A stretch of DNA of 64,000 bases from Anticarsia gemmatalis. Taxonomy: Eukaryota; Arthropoda; Insecta; Lepidoptera; Erebidae. Below the pieces are notes generated by a model, which saw nothing but the letters and a program-made list of their open reading frames with translations, was not told the DNA's origin and did no database searches. Every line of letters begins with the position of its first letter. Within the stretch, counting starts at the first letter, position 1. This document shows, piece after piece, positions 12,971 to 26,210 of this stretch. The position numbers were made by a program, and so were the translations under genes. The stretch is taken from the NCBI RefSeq assembly GCF_050436995.1, contig NC_134755.1:8247001-8311000 (forward strand), read 5' to 3'.

Positions 12971-15618
12971 GTATTTATCGTTTCAAATTTATTTTCTTTT
13001 AGTTTTAAGTATATTTAGTTTAAGGAATCTTAACACACGCGACTAAACAACGCTCCTAATGGCACGGTATTCTTAATTTTGTAACTAAAATATTTAATGG
13101 GCTTAATGGCGGAACTTTTTAAATCAATAGTAAATAACACGCCATTAATGCAGAATATTTGAAATTAGCTTTGTGAAAATTAGCCATTTAAAACTATCAG
13201 TGAAAAAATGTTTCGACTAAAAGGCATTTGAAATAACATTGTTGAAGGTTTTTGGATTTGAATGTTTTAACGAAAGTGGGTCGAGTGGTAGACATAACAT
13301 TATGAGAATAGTTTTTAAACATTCGACCATACAAGGCATTATTTCACTAAAAAGAAAACAGTAGCTAAAAGTTGTTATAAATAGTCGCAGAGTTTCCTTA
13401 AGCGTTCGGTCGCGTGTGTGAAGCTTTTGATTGAAAAATCCTTCAAAGGCTGTCGTAAACTTATTTTGCAATTATTCATTTAAAATCGCTTTGTGGAATT
13501 ATTGCAATCAACTAACCTTTTTGATTAAAAACAAGAATGTTGTACTCTTTTTATTTTGTATTGAAGGTTTTAAAGTTGAATGACTGTTTCAATCTTAAGT
13601 TATTTTTTTACTTTTTGAAGACTAAAATATCTTTTAGTTAACATCAAAGAGGTAAAGAATAACCCGAAAATGCTACCTGTCTTTTGTATCACGTATCACG
13701 TTTTATTGCGACGTTTTTGTGCAAAATTTCTCTTCGACATTGTTGTACTTTTTACTATTGTACATCACAACTATTGCAAATCTTATTGTTCTTTCGCAAA
13801 AAAGTGACGAAAAGGGTTTAAAAGGTCCGTAACAAACAAACTTTCCCCGAGAACAAAAAGCTAAATAGTGGGTCAATTTTATGCAACCGAACATTAAGGT
13901 AACAAAAATGGTCAAGGACTCTCAATTTTAGATGAGGCTGTTCCGTATAGATAAGATGGATTTACCAATACTTCTTTGGCCGTTTCTTACCATATTTATG
14001 GCAAGCGCGTTCTTTGAACTAAAAACATTGTAGACACCCAGCAAAATATAAATCCTGTGTCTTCATTCTATGACTGCAATATTAATATATTTTACAACAC
14101 GGAATGCTGGTCCTTCAAACGCGCTCATCTCAAAGAGCGTGTTTGTAAACGATTTACATTTTTGCTTACGGAGTAACAACACTACAATAGTTTACGTACC
14201 TCAGTATATCTGTAAGTTTATGTTAGACGTACTGCAATTCTAACGCTGCCGCCGTGCTGAACCATAAAAATTGATGCCGACAGACAAGCTACTTTCACCA
14301 ATTTGTGCGAATTTATCAGAAAAAACTAAACAAAGGGTTCACGGCAATAGGGTTGTGCAAATTCTCGTTTTTGTTGTAAACAGAGATCCTTTGTGCTTAC
14401 AAGATGTTTACAAATAAGGTATAAGTCAAAGGGTTTTAAATCACAGCGTCGAAAGCTTTTAAAACAAGCTTAGAAAGGGGTCCATTGTTTTGTTGGCACG
14501 CCCGCAAATTGCTTTATTACGGACCGTTTGCGGCTGTTGTGCGAAAGTCGATATCGCCAAATTCGTAGTCAAAACATCGTTTGTTATCATACGGTGTTCA
14601 CAGAGCAGCAGAAAGGGCCGACTCTGCACTCGCCTCAATAAACATATCCGTATGACGTTTGCTCGCGTTTATCTTGCATGCATGGCGGAATATTATATTC
14701 CGTTTTATACATAAATCTATCACTTAAGAAATTCACTTACACGTTTTTATTCAGCTGTGAAAGTACGCCTTTAACATTTTTATCATCGGTAGGTAATACA
14801 CAAACAGTATACCAACGCTTAAAAATGGATAATCATAACACTTTGGGAGTATATAAAACGGAATTTTATAGTGCCATAACAATTAAGGCTTAATCACTGT
14901 CAATCGTAACTTCACCGTTATAAAGTGATTGACGCTAGTGCTGTAAAAAAAGTTTGTCCGCGAACAATAACTGTTGAGAATTGACCATAAAGTGGCGACC
15001 TTGTGGCAATAAAAATTTAACGAGCCAAGCCCGTGGCGTAGTGTAGTACAAACACATTGTCAGATTCAGAACGTGACTGTCATAGAAACAGCTGGTGCCA
15101 CATCTGTGTGCCGCCCAGACACACACCGAATAGCGTTTATAACTCATTAAAAAACTAAAGAGTTAGGGAAACACACGATTGATTTATGCACGCCATTTTA
15201 TATCTTCTTCACGTAAACCCGTTTGGTAAAACCAATCGAAGATTTATTGTTTTAGTTTTTCTAATATTTGATTTAGAATCAACGTTGCATATTATATTTT
15301 AATGTCTTAACTTTTATAGCTTATTAATTACGTCTGAGGTAATTGAATACGATCGTTATAGATACGAATATTGAAATAAGCAGTGAACATTTATAGTCTG
15401 GAGGCGCCGGAGTATTTTAGACGGAAATTAATTTCCATAATGGTCTATTTGACCACCGCGTCGCGTTGTCGTGTTGAGAATTGCGAATGCGTAGATGCAC
15501 GTCGCAAGGCTCGCCAAATAATTTAACCCTGTCCATGCATATTGTAGATATCAGAGCCTTATACTGCTTATCTCTGAGTTTACTCTACTGTACTGATATT
15601 TTAAGGTATGCTTTTTAA
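12971..15618 (+). other. abd-A: abd-A intron 2, first part
   Basis: AT-rich non-coding intron before a transposon insertion. It contains one CGCCATTTT (Pho/YY1-type) site at 15191-15199. The short open frames on both strands (for example 13217-13471 and 14490-14714) have no recognisable domain and are treated as chance. No other feature seen. Confidence 0.75.
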
Positions 15619-16627
15619 CCTTTAACTAGTGACGTGTAGTCTCACAGGCGTCGCGTGTTTGGTAAATTCTCAGAATTGACAACTTCCCCCAGCTTGCCGC
15701 GACCCCGCGTCTCAGTAGCTTTTGTTTTAGTGCCAAAACGACCAAAGAAGGGAGAAGACGTGCCGTCGGTTATTAAACAACTTCGTAATTTCAATTATAA
15801 AATTGACTGTAGCCTGTGAGGCTACATGTCCTTAGTTGTCATACAAATATATTTTCGATTATTTCGATTATTCTACCGCATAGTGGACTTGAGCGGCGTG
15901 AATGCTCATATATTATATAATATGCATCAGCCCAAGAATATAGATAGAGGACATTTTTTAAAGTCATTAGCCCGTTCGCTAGTGCTACCCCCAAATGCAA
16001 AGACGTGTTGTGTGCAAGCTGTTACCAAGGGAGTTACGCCTTGTGATGAAACGAGTTCTGGCTGACGATATGGTTGAAGATGTCCAAAGTCCTGAAACCA
16101 GTCAAGGCAAACGAAGGGCATGCAGTATTTGTCCGCCTAATCTTCACAGAATGACTGTGTACACATGTGTCGGGTGTTGCAATCCCGTATGTTTGCAATG
16201 TTCTCGCCCCTTGTGTAAAAATTGCCAATGATTTATGCCAAATAGAGTATGTGTCAGAATTTTTATGTTTTGTTTTCAGAAGTAGCTTTTATGTTTTTTT
16301 TATTTTTATATTGTTTAAGTTTTCATAAAAGAAGTAAAATATGTCATATAATTTATGTAAGGTCTACTAAAATGTTAAAATAACGATCTCATGTCAATTA
16401 AGGCTGAAAAGTACAAGTAAATGTTTATTATTATTTGTGTTTAAAGTAATTATATAAACTGATTGAATTCATTTATATTTGTTTTATTACATTCCAACAA
16501 ATAAATATCAACTCAGTCTTAATCATTAGAATGCAATTTTATGCCAAAATTTAACTTTAAAAGTAGTAGCCTGTGAGACTACACGTCCCTTATAGTGTAA
16601 TCAATTTGTCACGTCCCTAGTTAAAGG
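15619..16627. mobile_element. degenerate piggyBac-family DNA transposon
   Basis: The element is bounded by TTAA at both ends (15615-15618 and 16628-16631), the target duplication typical of piggyBac. The terminal inverted repeat is CCTTTAACTAG(T/G)GACGTG. A subterminal repeat, GACGTGTAGTCTCACAGGC, directly follows the left tip, while on the right it is set back by a spacer of about 30 bp; such asymmetry is normal for this superfamily. A related hairpin-like copy, GTAGCC-tgtgag-GGCTAC, lies near 15809-15826. At about 1.0 kb it is an internally deleted copy that keeps only the C-terminal part of a transposase, and it sits in the sense orientation inside abd-A intron 2. Confidence 0.85.
15826..16231 (+). 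pseudogene. piggyBac transposase C-terminal remnant, frameshifted
   Basis: Two overlapping frames together encode the end of a piggyBac-type transposase. The first (from about 15880) reads VDLSGVNAHILYN...FLKSLARSLVLP, the conserved region after the catalytic aspartates. After a C-run near 15990 the match continues in the next frame (15995-16231) as MQRRVVCKLLPRELRL, ending in a cysteine-rich zinc-binding domain (C-x2-C pairs: CSIC, CVGC, CLQC, CKNC) and a stop. The N-terminal and catalytic regions are missing, so no active enzyme can be made from this copy. Confidence 0.85.
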
Positions 16628-19600
16628 TTAATGTTAAGATGTCTTATTTTGTACTTTACTTACTCGCGGTTCTTAAAAAGATATAAGGCATCGTTATTAA
16701 GCCGTGTAATAAATTACATGTTTGTACGCACGACTTATTTATCTTTTGGACTGCATTATTACGCATCTGGTTTGTTTGTTAAAGTAATTTAAGGCGTACA
16801 CTGTTAAGTAGCATTTGTAAGAAAAACACGAAACTTAGTACAAACATTTACTTAGAAACATTGACCTTTTGATTATCACAACACACTGAACAAATTCTAA
16901 TCTAACAAAAATGTTAGTAGCAAAGAATCGGATACAGTAAAATGAATTCAAGTTCGCAATGAATAATGTCAATGCCAGACACGGGCAACATGTCGTCGCT
17001 TACTCACAGTACCGAATGCCTATTCATTTAACACAAGACAATTGTGCCTATGCGCATTACGTCCTCAAGGCTGTTTCTGTTGTGTATGTTCTACATTACG
17101 CAACTGACTATTTTCGGTACTTCACATAGAGTTCAACAACCTCTATTTAAAGTTATATAAGCACCATCAACTACTTATTAACGCTGCATAGGGCTATTTC
17201 GCCTAATTTAAAAGCTTGTTAATGTGTTGATAAATGCTAATGTTGGTTTTTGATGGTGATTATAAAAGTGGGTCTATAGTGAAGGTGACGCTTCAAATAT
17301 TTTTGATGGTTTCCATTTTTGTAGGTATATGATTTTTATGTCTATATGAGCCCACGCGGTGAATTAATAAACTACCTTTTTACTAATTACGAAGTTAACT
17401 GATAATAAAAAACACAGTAATATAATCTAAGCGTTAATTAATGCTGTTTTACATTTTAATCGTATATGTATGAAATATATATTTATAAGGTTCAGATAAT
17501 TGGCGCAATAAATAGATTGAAAGTCCATACGTTGTTATATTATAAAGAAAGATGTTTGTTTAAAGCTTCCTGCAATTATCCAGTGAGCTACTTTATTCAG
17601 AAAATATAATAGTATCTAAGATTTAAGACACGATACAGCTTCCGCATTAAAGTCAATAACGTAAGTTCAGTCTCTACATAAATAATTTATATTCGATCTT
17701 GATAGATTTTAGTTTTAGACAGAGTAAAAACTTTGAATGACTTGATAAAATAGTTTTTTGAGTAGTTTTTTTAGTCAAAGGCAAGTTTGAAAAACAATTC
17801 TATTTATTAATATAAGTAGCGACAACCATAAAGACAGAATAATTCGAATAATAAAACACGAAGCCATAAATTCCTACAATAATTGCTAATTTATTAAATA
17901 TATGAATATTCAACCGGAAAAAAACGTTTTAACTAATGGTTATAACCACAGTTGATAATAATATTGTGAAATCGAAATTCTGGTCGATTCAACATTGTTT
18001 TTGGTATATTTTTCACATAAATCTTTAGTTTGTGGGTCACCATTAAAGTTCCTGTTAAAAGATGTGTTGTATAAACAAACTATTATGAACGAAGATTGTA
18101 ATGAATGCTTTGATTGTTATGAAATGGATATCAAAGGCAAAGTTGTTTAAGGAAATAATTTATCTTACGCAGATATCTTGCGTACGAGCGTATGTTTACT
18201 ATAGTACTTTTCTATCGCACAGAAAATCTGTGGTGTAAAATTCTTAGGTCAATCACGGGTTCTAATAAACATTTGTATCTTAGTCTTTGAAAGCAGGCGT
18301 TATATTTGTATATCTTCTATCGCGGTATCCTTTAATCCTACCAAAAACTATATAGGTAGTGCATCAAAATAAGTATCTTAAAGTTGCCTTAGTCTTAGGA
18401 ACAGTGTATAACATCCTTGCACGTTCAATAATGGTTAAAATGCACTATGCTAAGCCAGACATCGTAAACCTTTCCACAGAACACACATATCAATAGCATG
18501 ACTACTTTACCATCAATTGCGAATATAAAACCCTTCGTTTATAATAATTCTATGGTATAATGTCGCCATTCGATTAGGTGATCCGTATGTACGTATCGTC
18601 ACTCTCTCCCGAGCGACGTGCGACGATTTTTAAAGGATAACCGTCTGACTCTTTACCTACATAACGATAATATACTGTCTGTAATATTACTTGGAAAGAA
18701 CAAAGAATCAGTTCTAGGTATTCACGGCGGCGTGGACGCTGTGACACATATATTTGTTTTGAGTTAGGACTATGCCACATTAATGATAAAAGTACCGGCG
18801 ATTTTGCGACTGTTTTGAACGTCTATATTTTGGCAGTATTTGGCCGAACTATTGAGAAGCTCTATCATATCTCGGTACTACTACTAGATTCACTGATTTT
18901 AAAGCAGCTTAATTTAAAATCACGCATTTATAAGCGTTAATTGAGTCCGGGAGTGGCATTACCTGCCTAAAATCGTGCGTTTTAAAAACAACATCGATGT
19001 TACAGCATATAAAAGAATCATCGCCGTGACTGCAACGTGTATGTGTACCAATTGAAACGCCCGGACGTGACATTGAACTATCGAAGAGCTCGTAAATAGT
19101 CAACGTTAAACGTATCGAGTGTGCTACGGTCTTTACAGTGACTGTCTTGAATCACTTCATTCAACGTTTCAAAGCTCACAGCATCGATTTCACACTATAA
19201 AACATCGTAGAATACTAACTTTTTCTAGCTATAAAAACAAACAAACATTTTTTATTACACTTTATGAATGAAACTCGTTTTCCTAAATTATATAAACATT
19301 GGCGCACCGAATGTACTTGGCCTCTGCTACAAGATTTCAACAGCTTCTGGGAAACAAAACTAATGATTTTATTAATACTGCAAACTTACCACGTACTGTC
19401 GCAGGTTTTCGGTTCTTACCGGTTTCTTGGAAATTTATTTTTTTATAACATTTTGTGGAAAATGAAAATATTAAGTGTCTTTTTGCAACTGTAAGTCGCG
19501 AGTTGCATAAAAATGTCACAGGTGTTACAAGAGACGTGAGGTAAATTTGACATATAAATTAATAAAAAAATGTTTCGTTAAAATTATTGCCAACTTTCAA

Positions 19601-22600
19601 ATCGTGTTTCACAGACTTCTTTGTGTCTCTGAATGTTACTATAGGAAATATATTAGAATTCATATATATTTACATAAATTATGCAACAAAAATATAGACA
19701 CCAAAGTCTACGCTACAAACAAATCGTCTATCGCAATAACCTTGCTTTCCTATTTTGCATTAAATGCGGTTTTACTTCCTCTCTACGCTATTAACTTCAC
19801 ACGTTAAAAACATCGTGATGAACATATTTACTCAAAAGTGTTGAGGCTTTAAAATAACACTTTTTTCTGTTTTGCAATTTTAATCTGTATCCTGTTGGCA
19901 TAAAACTGAAATTTTATTGCGGATCAGATGTGTTGTGTGAATTAAATTTATTGCGCTGGAGTTGTTTTATAGGCAAAGAAGATTGTACCTTCGCTTATTT
20001 CTTGTCTCGAGTATTGTTGATTGATTGACTGAGATTTCGATCAATGAATGGTATTTTCTTGCAATTTATATTATCACTACGTATATAAAACAACCACCGC
20101 GTCACTGTGTCTATGTTTAACTATAAAATATTGAAAAGGATTTTATTGAGTTTTCACTTTTTGTGTGGGAAATTACGATTGATTAAGATGCCACAGGCCT
20201 CGAGCTCTTGTAAAAAAAGTCCTAGGAAATAGCAAGATTATTATAATTAAAACCTTCATAGACTTTGGTTCATGGGAAAAGGGGGTGATTTTTGCATGTT
20301 TGTTTGTATGAAGATGTTTTTAGGTGGTTATAAATGTCTTTCACATTTTATTGCAGCAAAATAGTTTATAGTTGCAGCACAAAGTTCCACAAGGCCTTGG
20401 TTCTAGATTGACAATATTAACTACACGATCGACGTTGTTCATACTATACTAGTTAGAATCAGTTTGCACTCACACTGTTCGGTTCAGATCGGCTAAACTT
20501 ATTTAACCTTAGGGACAAGGCAAGAAATACTCAAGTATCAACACTATCTCGTCGCGTTATAATAATCAGTATCACGATAGCACTGTTTTGATACTTTCAA
20601 GTGTTTGAGCTATCGACGTTAGACTATTGACGTAGCTTTATATTTAATTAAAATAAATAGTTCTTCTAAATACAATTGATAATATATAATTAAACAGTCT
20701 ATTGTTATAGTTGGCTCAATAGTGGTTAATACTTGTTCTTGTAATTGAGATATTTTTTTTCAATTTTCGTCGAATAGATAGACTCTACGACACAAATATT
20801 AAAAGCACAAGTCATTTGACTTAACTATATCTTCTAAAGCTACTTTCTACTCTTTTCTAATATTCACGTTTAGAAAGAGATGCAACATATTCTGGTTAAC
20901 ATAGAAGCAAGTGCCGTTATGTAAATCGCGTAGGGTCTGCAAGTGATGCATTCAAATCGTGATGTGTATCCACGACTGTTCGCTAGTTATTTATCTAGCG
21001 GCCCCCCACGAGCCGCCAGCGATACTTGGGTAGACTGCGTTAATCTGTTTACCATTCACACAGTTGACAGAGACTAGGTGGATGTTCCTTATTTAATGGA
21101 TATGGCATATCGAAATAGAGCAAATTTTAGCGCACAAGCCGAGAGATTTGATGATTGATTTTATCTTCTCCAAATAAATTTCGAGTAGCTTAACGAGTAG
21201 ATTTTTTTCTGATTATTTCATAGCCGTAACGACACTTTAGCTTTCAAATAGTAAAATAATAGGTATTAATTAAAAGTCCAACTTACGTGTATTAAATTTT
21301 ATGTGTTCTAATATAGATAAAAAATATATCTCTCTGTTCCTGAAGTAACACAGTAAAGAACTGTATTCGTCAAAATGTTAGAATGTTTCAGCCAAAGATA
21401 TTTCCAGTTGTAATAATTTTCAATGATTCTCTTAACTAAATACATTTGCAGTATACATTAAACCTTTGGAGCATCTATAATGAATAGGCAATACAGATCT
21501 TAATTAATCCAACATTGTAAGAAACATGATTCGATATGCCGCCTCTACATTGAAATTAATAAGTAGATTTAGGTTATACCGCTGTCCTATAAACTTATCT
21601 GATTTATATTTCGCTACAGTAAAATATTGGCGACTACGGTTCATAAACACGCGCCATCCATCTTTCTTTTAATATAACGATTTCTAGTCCAGTCACACAC
21701 CGATTTATGAAATGCAAACACTATAAATCGTGTTCGCGTATTGTCATGTAAATATGCCCATTTTGTTCATTCATACATCGATATTCTCTACTATAGTTTA
21801 ATTGGAAACTGTATTTAATTAATATGTATCGATTGTACGCAATGAATAATGAATACCAACGTTCCCATGTTCCTTGTACGATACATTGCCAAGATTACGT
21901 CGACGTTCCTAATAGATGAATGACTCTACTCTGAGGAAATGAAATTATATGACGTGATATGAATCACATCGACGGAGTTTCTAAGCAAAAATGGTTATAA
22001 ATACGACATTAAAATTCGCAAAATCCTACTTTGTTGAATATTTAATTCAATTCACAAGTTACTTCAACAAGGACAGGGTAAAAAACTCTAGTTATTAGGT
22101 ACTTCTCTTACATATTCAAGAAGTATTTTTTCTTGGTAATCCATTACTCGGTAGAATTAATAGCGCTGCGTAGCGATTACTGATTAACTTAGGATTTCAT
22201 GTTTATTATGAAAGAGCTAATTTTTATTCCGCAACATGGGGTTACAATGTTCGCCGCGCCAGTTAGGCGCAGTATATACGTTATACAGCGTGTTATTAGT
22301 ACATAGCGCACAAAGACGTGACTCAATAGCTACAAGAATGTGAGCGGAGGCATTGTTCAACAGTCCGTCGAACTTTCTGAAAGCTGCTTGCTCCGTTTAT
22401 GCCAACTACGTTATGCTAATATTGATACGATGTCGTCTGCCAGTTCGCTGCTGCAAATTTATTTTATTCGTCTGCTATGACTCGAAATTTAGGTACCAAC
22501 TAATGCTAATGTTACTTTCTAGACAGTTTATTGGATATTTCAAATTTGACGCTGTCATTAGTTCGAACGTATGATGCTGCGAATAAATTGCTAACTCTAT

Positions 22601-25600
22601 TTATGCTACTACTGACGAAATATGTTGGTTTAGGATCCGTTAGAGTAAACCCCGAGAGTTTGATCTGACCTTTGGTGTAATACAAAAAGGGACTAAGTCG
22701 AGAGTCCACATGGCTGCGACGAAGTATGGACGTAACGCGTCTGCTTCGGCCGATAACGCGGCGTTTCGTAACGCTATAGGCGTCGATTACCCTCAAAGGG
22801 ATTAAACGGAATGCGTACAATTTATATCTCTATTAACGTTGAGTATTGTTTACACACGTCTGACCGCGGCCTCGGAGGCCAAACGCAGACGCTTGTGAAA
22901 ACATTTGCTTCGAGATTAAAGGTAGACCTGCCCACCAGCACCGACTAACGTAGAGCTTCCACGGGCCGCCGAAATTGTTACGCGATGTACCAGCGAGGAG
23001 GTCAGTGTATAATGGTCACGTTTAAGTTTGTTTACAGCGGGCTCAGCGTTTCCGACCAGTTTGCATAACTCGGGGGTAGTCTCAATAAAAACAAATTGGC
23101 TCGCTGACCAGAGTTGCGCATTACACACGTACGAGGAAGCGGGGCGACATGCCCGGAGGTGATTTACTGACATTTCATGCCACTAAGCTTGTACGGTTAT
23201 GGAAAATAGATGTAAACTACGATAAAGCTCCCAAACATTTCTTTATAAACGATTTCAGTGGTTTATTTTATGGGAATGAGTCGATAATAGACATAAAATA
23301 CAAAGTCTTCAACACACGCACATTTTGTTCAAACACGTATTTATCCAATTCCGAGCTATATAAGTCATCCATATTAAAAGCTATTTACAATCTAATAATG
23401 TACATACATAACTAATACCTAGTTAATTAAATAATGTCTACATTCATTTGATAATTGTAATTTGATAAGTATAATGGGTAATTAAACACGTCGTGATATC
23501 TCGAGGGATCAAAATTCCATATCAACAGGGAACAGTAAATAAGGTGTAGAAAGAAACAGAAGGTAATGTTACCTACAGGCAGTTAGGCGAGCGCGACACT
23601 CTTGCGCATTAATCTGGGAGATACAATCGCGGTCACAGCGCGCTCCGTAAATCTCAGATACGGATCTTGATATATGGAGGGGGAGAGTGGGGGTACGTTT
23701 CACCTTTGTGAGGTCTTTGCGGAATGGGGCGACACCTCGATACGGGTTCGGCATTGTTCGGATCGTATCGTATTAGGTACCTCGTTTCTTTACGACTCGG
23801 ACAAACGAAACCATGGAGCGGTATCCTCGATTTTAACGTTACTAAGTACTTTTTTAGATAAAAAAGGAAATATAAAATATATTTCCTTTTTAAAACACGC
23901 ATTAAGTAATCTTTGTCTTAAATTTTAAATGTCCATTATCCATTACAATAAATATGTAACAACATTAAGCTCTAACGAAAAAGGAAATGTACGATGATCG
24001 TCTTTCATCGGGAATTCCCTTTTGGAAACTGTAGGCGTTATGACCTGGCCTGATATATTACGTGTAATATAAACTCAGAATCTAAAAAAACATCACATTA
24101 TTATTGCCCGAAAGCAACATAAATCTACTAAAGCTCGGTAGTCGATAGTGGATATGCCACTAGATTCATTCACTTATGAAATACACCATAGCTGTCTCAC
24201 ACATTATTTTTACTTCGCTCCTATGCTATAAATAAACAACTTTTTTTTGTTTTCATGTTACGTCCTCCTAGAAAGCCCAATAAAAATTAATGCGAACATT
24301 TTGTTGAGATTTATGTGAAAAGTTTAGTAAAATCAAACAGATGCGTTGATATGCATGTTAAAGTATTATGAAACTATATACAACAACTTTTATGACGTTT
24401 TCACACCGTCAAATAGTCCACTTGCTCGTTACATATAACAAATGACGTCATAATTAACTAGATTTCGTGTGACCCAGAAATTTACATTCCCGCACAAACT
24501 AAAGAAGGAATTGGACATTTTGTTTTTTGTTTTGTAAGAGAAATGACTTTGCGTTTGTCCTGGCTGGAGAGTCAGCAACATTGGCTCGCTACGGCCAATT
24601 ACGGTGACATTTAAAGTAATTTAATCGTCGCTAATAAGAAATTAAAATGTGATTTTATGGTAGAGAAGCTTAATTGTAAGACGTGGGGATTTTTGACGCG
24701 ATTGCCTTTTAAGGTCGGCCGACTGCGGTCAGCCCTTTACTTGAATTAATAATTAAAACAATTTAATGACTTTATCTAGGCATATGGCATCTGCACCGTC
24801 ATTCTCATGTTACTTTCATGTTGCGAACATGAATTATGGATTTAATCTAGGCCTTACTCGTATTGCCTATAGTTTATGGAAATGAGTCTCGGAAAACTGT
24901 AATCAAGAATTGTTAATTACAGCGGTTACCCACCCACGACTTGTAACTTATACCTATTATAATTATGTACTCGATATTATTTATAGAAAGAAAAAATTAT
25001 TGAGTCTGGGCGGGTGAGAACTTAACGTATATTTATATGTATGGAGGCCATTATACATATAACTTGTAATACATAAGTTTATGTTGGCAGTTAACATAAG
25101 TTTCCGGTAGACTTAACTTGGATACTTTGAGAGATAACTTTATGTTGTTTTTTCTTCTGTTGAGAAAGAATATCTTCTCTCTTTGAATGTAGAGATAAAG
25201 CTGTTTCGTAAGATACGAACGAGTTAAACGAATATAATTGAAGTCAGCGTATTTCGCGAAATCTTTTCGCTCTAGTTTTGCTTGCATAAGATGAATTTAC
25301 GTCAATATGTATACAGAAAAGAAGAAAAATCTATGAGATGTGTATGTGGGGTGTGGTTACACAAACATACAACGTATTTTCATCAAGAGCAGTCAAACAT
25401 GATACGCGTGTTGCAGCTCAATCGTTCGGTATAAATAGTAATGCTTACATCTGTAATCTTAAAATACGCTCTGTTTGATAATCGATAATGTAAACGATTT
25501 TATACATCAATGGGGCATGCCTTAGCGTATGAGTTGCCAGCCCTTTGGCGTAATTACGACGATATATCTATATTTTTAATAATGCGGCTGTTTAGCAAGT

Positions 25601-25960
25601 TTCTTAGTATTCACCGACCGGATACTGAGTTGCGATAAATTCCTTGTTTACATTACGATATGTATATATGTTATGGAGGACAAGATTTCAATGAGTCCGT
25701 AGATAAAAACTACTTCGTTGTGGGGGAGAACGGTCCAGGGGGAAATTAGAATAACCCTTGCATCGCTCATGATGTACGAGGTGTCGAATCTGAAATTGTA
25801 ATTTGACAATAAAATCCTTGCAATTGATATAATTTTATACAGCCGTTAGCATTCGAGTGGTGTTGTGTAATGTATGTCGGAGGGATGCGAAGGGGCATCC
25901 GTGGGGTTTAGGGGATCAGGGGACAGGCGCAGGGTGCGTCTGACATTGAAGAAGTGCCAA
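16628..25960 (+). other. abd-A: abd-A intron 2, non-coding (16.6-26 kb)
   Basis: No gene is recognised. From about 22 kb the base composition becomes more mixed and stops become rarer, producing several meaningless open frames (the longest is 102 codons at 22512-22820 on the minus strand). Such GC-moderate, transposon-poor Hox intron DNA usually holds enhancers, but none can be named from sequence alone. A CRE palindrome TGACGTCA lies near 24443 and a 14-bp hairpin at 23861-23891. Confidence 0.65.
23861..23891. repeat. perfect 14-bp inverted repeat with 3-nt loop
   Basis: AAAAAGGAAATATA (23861-23874) and TATATTTCCTTTTT (23878-23891) are exact reverse complements around an AAA loop. The arms are AT-rich. 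It may be a serum-response/MADS-like palindrome or chance in AT-rich DNA; no function is claimed. Confidence 0.6.
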
Positions 25961-25969
25961 TAACAGAGG

Positions 25970-26007
25970 TATAAATAGCGGGGGCCGGCGGCGGAGGGCG
26001 TTACTTC
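25970..26007 (+). promoter_or_regulatory. candidate intronic core promoter (TATA + Inr)
   Basis: A canonical TATAAATA (25970-25977) sits in a GC-rich setting. TTACTTC (26001-26007) matches the initiator consensus YYANWYY with the presumptive +1 A at 26003, 33 bp after the first T of the TATA box, at the edge of the normal spacing. Transcription would run in the abd-A sense direction. Downstream the first ATG (26069) opens only a six-residue frame (MREGDY), and a good donor, GCG|GTAAGC, occurs at 26208-26213. A non-coding first exon 26003-26210 is possible. This is inference from motifs only. Confidence 0.4.
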
Positions 26008-26210
26008 GCTACGAGATCAGAATATTTTGTTAGTACGCTCCGTATAGTGTCCTAAACAACGGATTACAATGCGGGAAGGCGACTACTGAACGATAGCGAT
26101 CTCTATCTACTTGATAAATTGTAAAGTTGATACAAATTTATGTGTTTTACGTGTTACTTGACACTTAATTTAAAACATTTACGTATGAATACTTAACATT
26201 TAAACGAGCG

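Noticed and set aside
14851..14860. TATATAAAA as a TATA box near 14.85 kb
   Set aside because: It lies in generally AT-rich DNA without a convincing initiator at the right distance.
22512..22820. 102-codon minus-strand open frame
   Set aside because: No recognisable domain, composition like the surrounding intron, no promoter or splice context; probably chance in a GC-moderate stretch.
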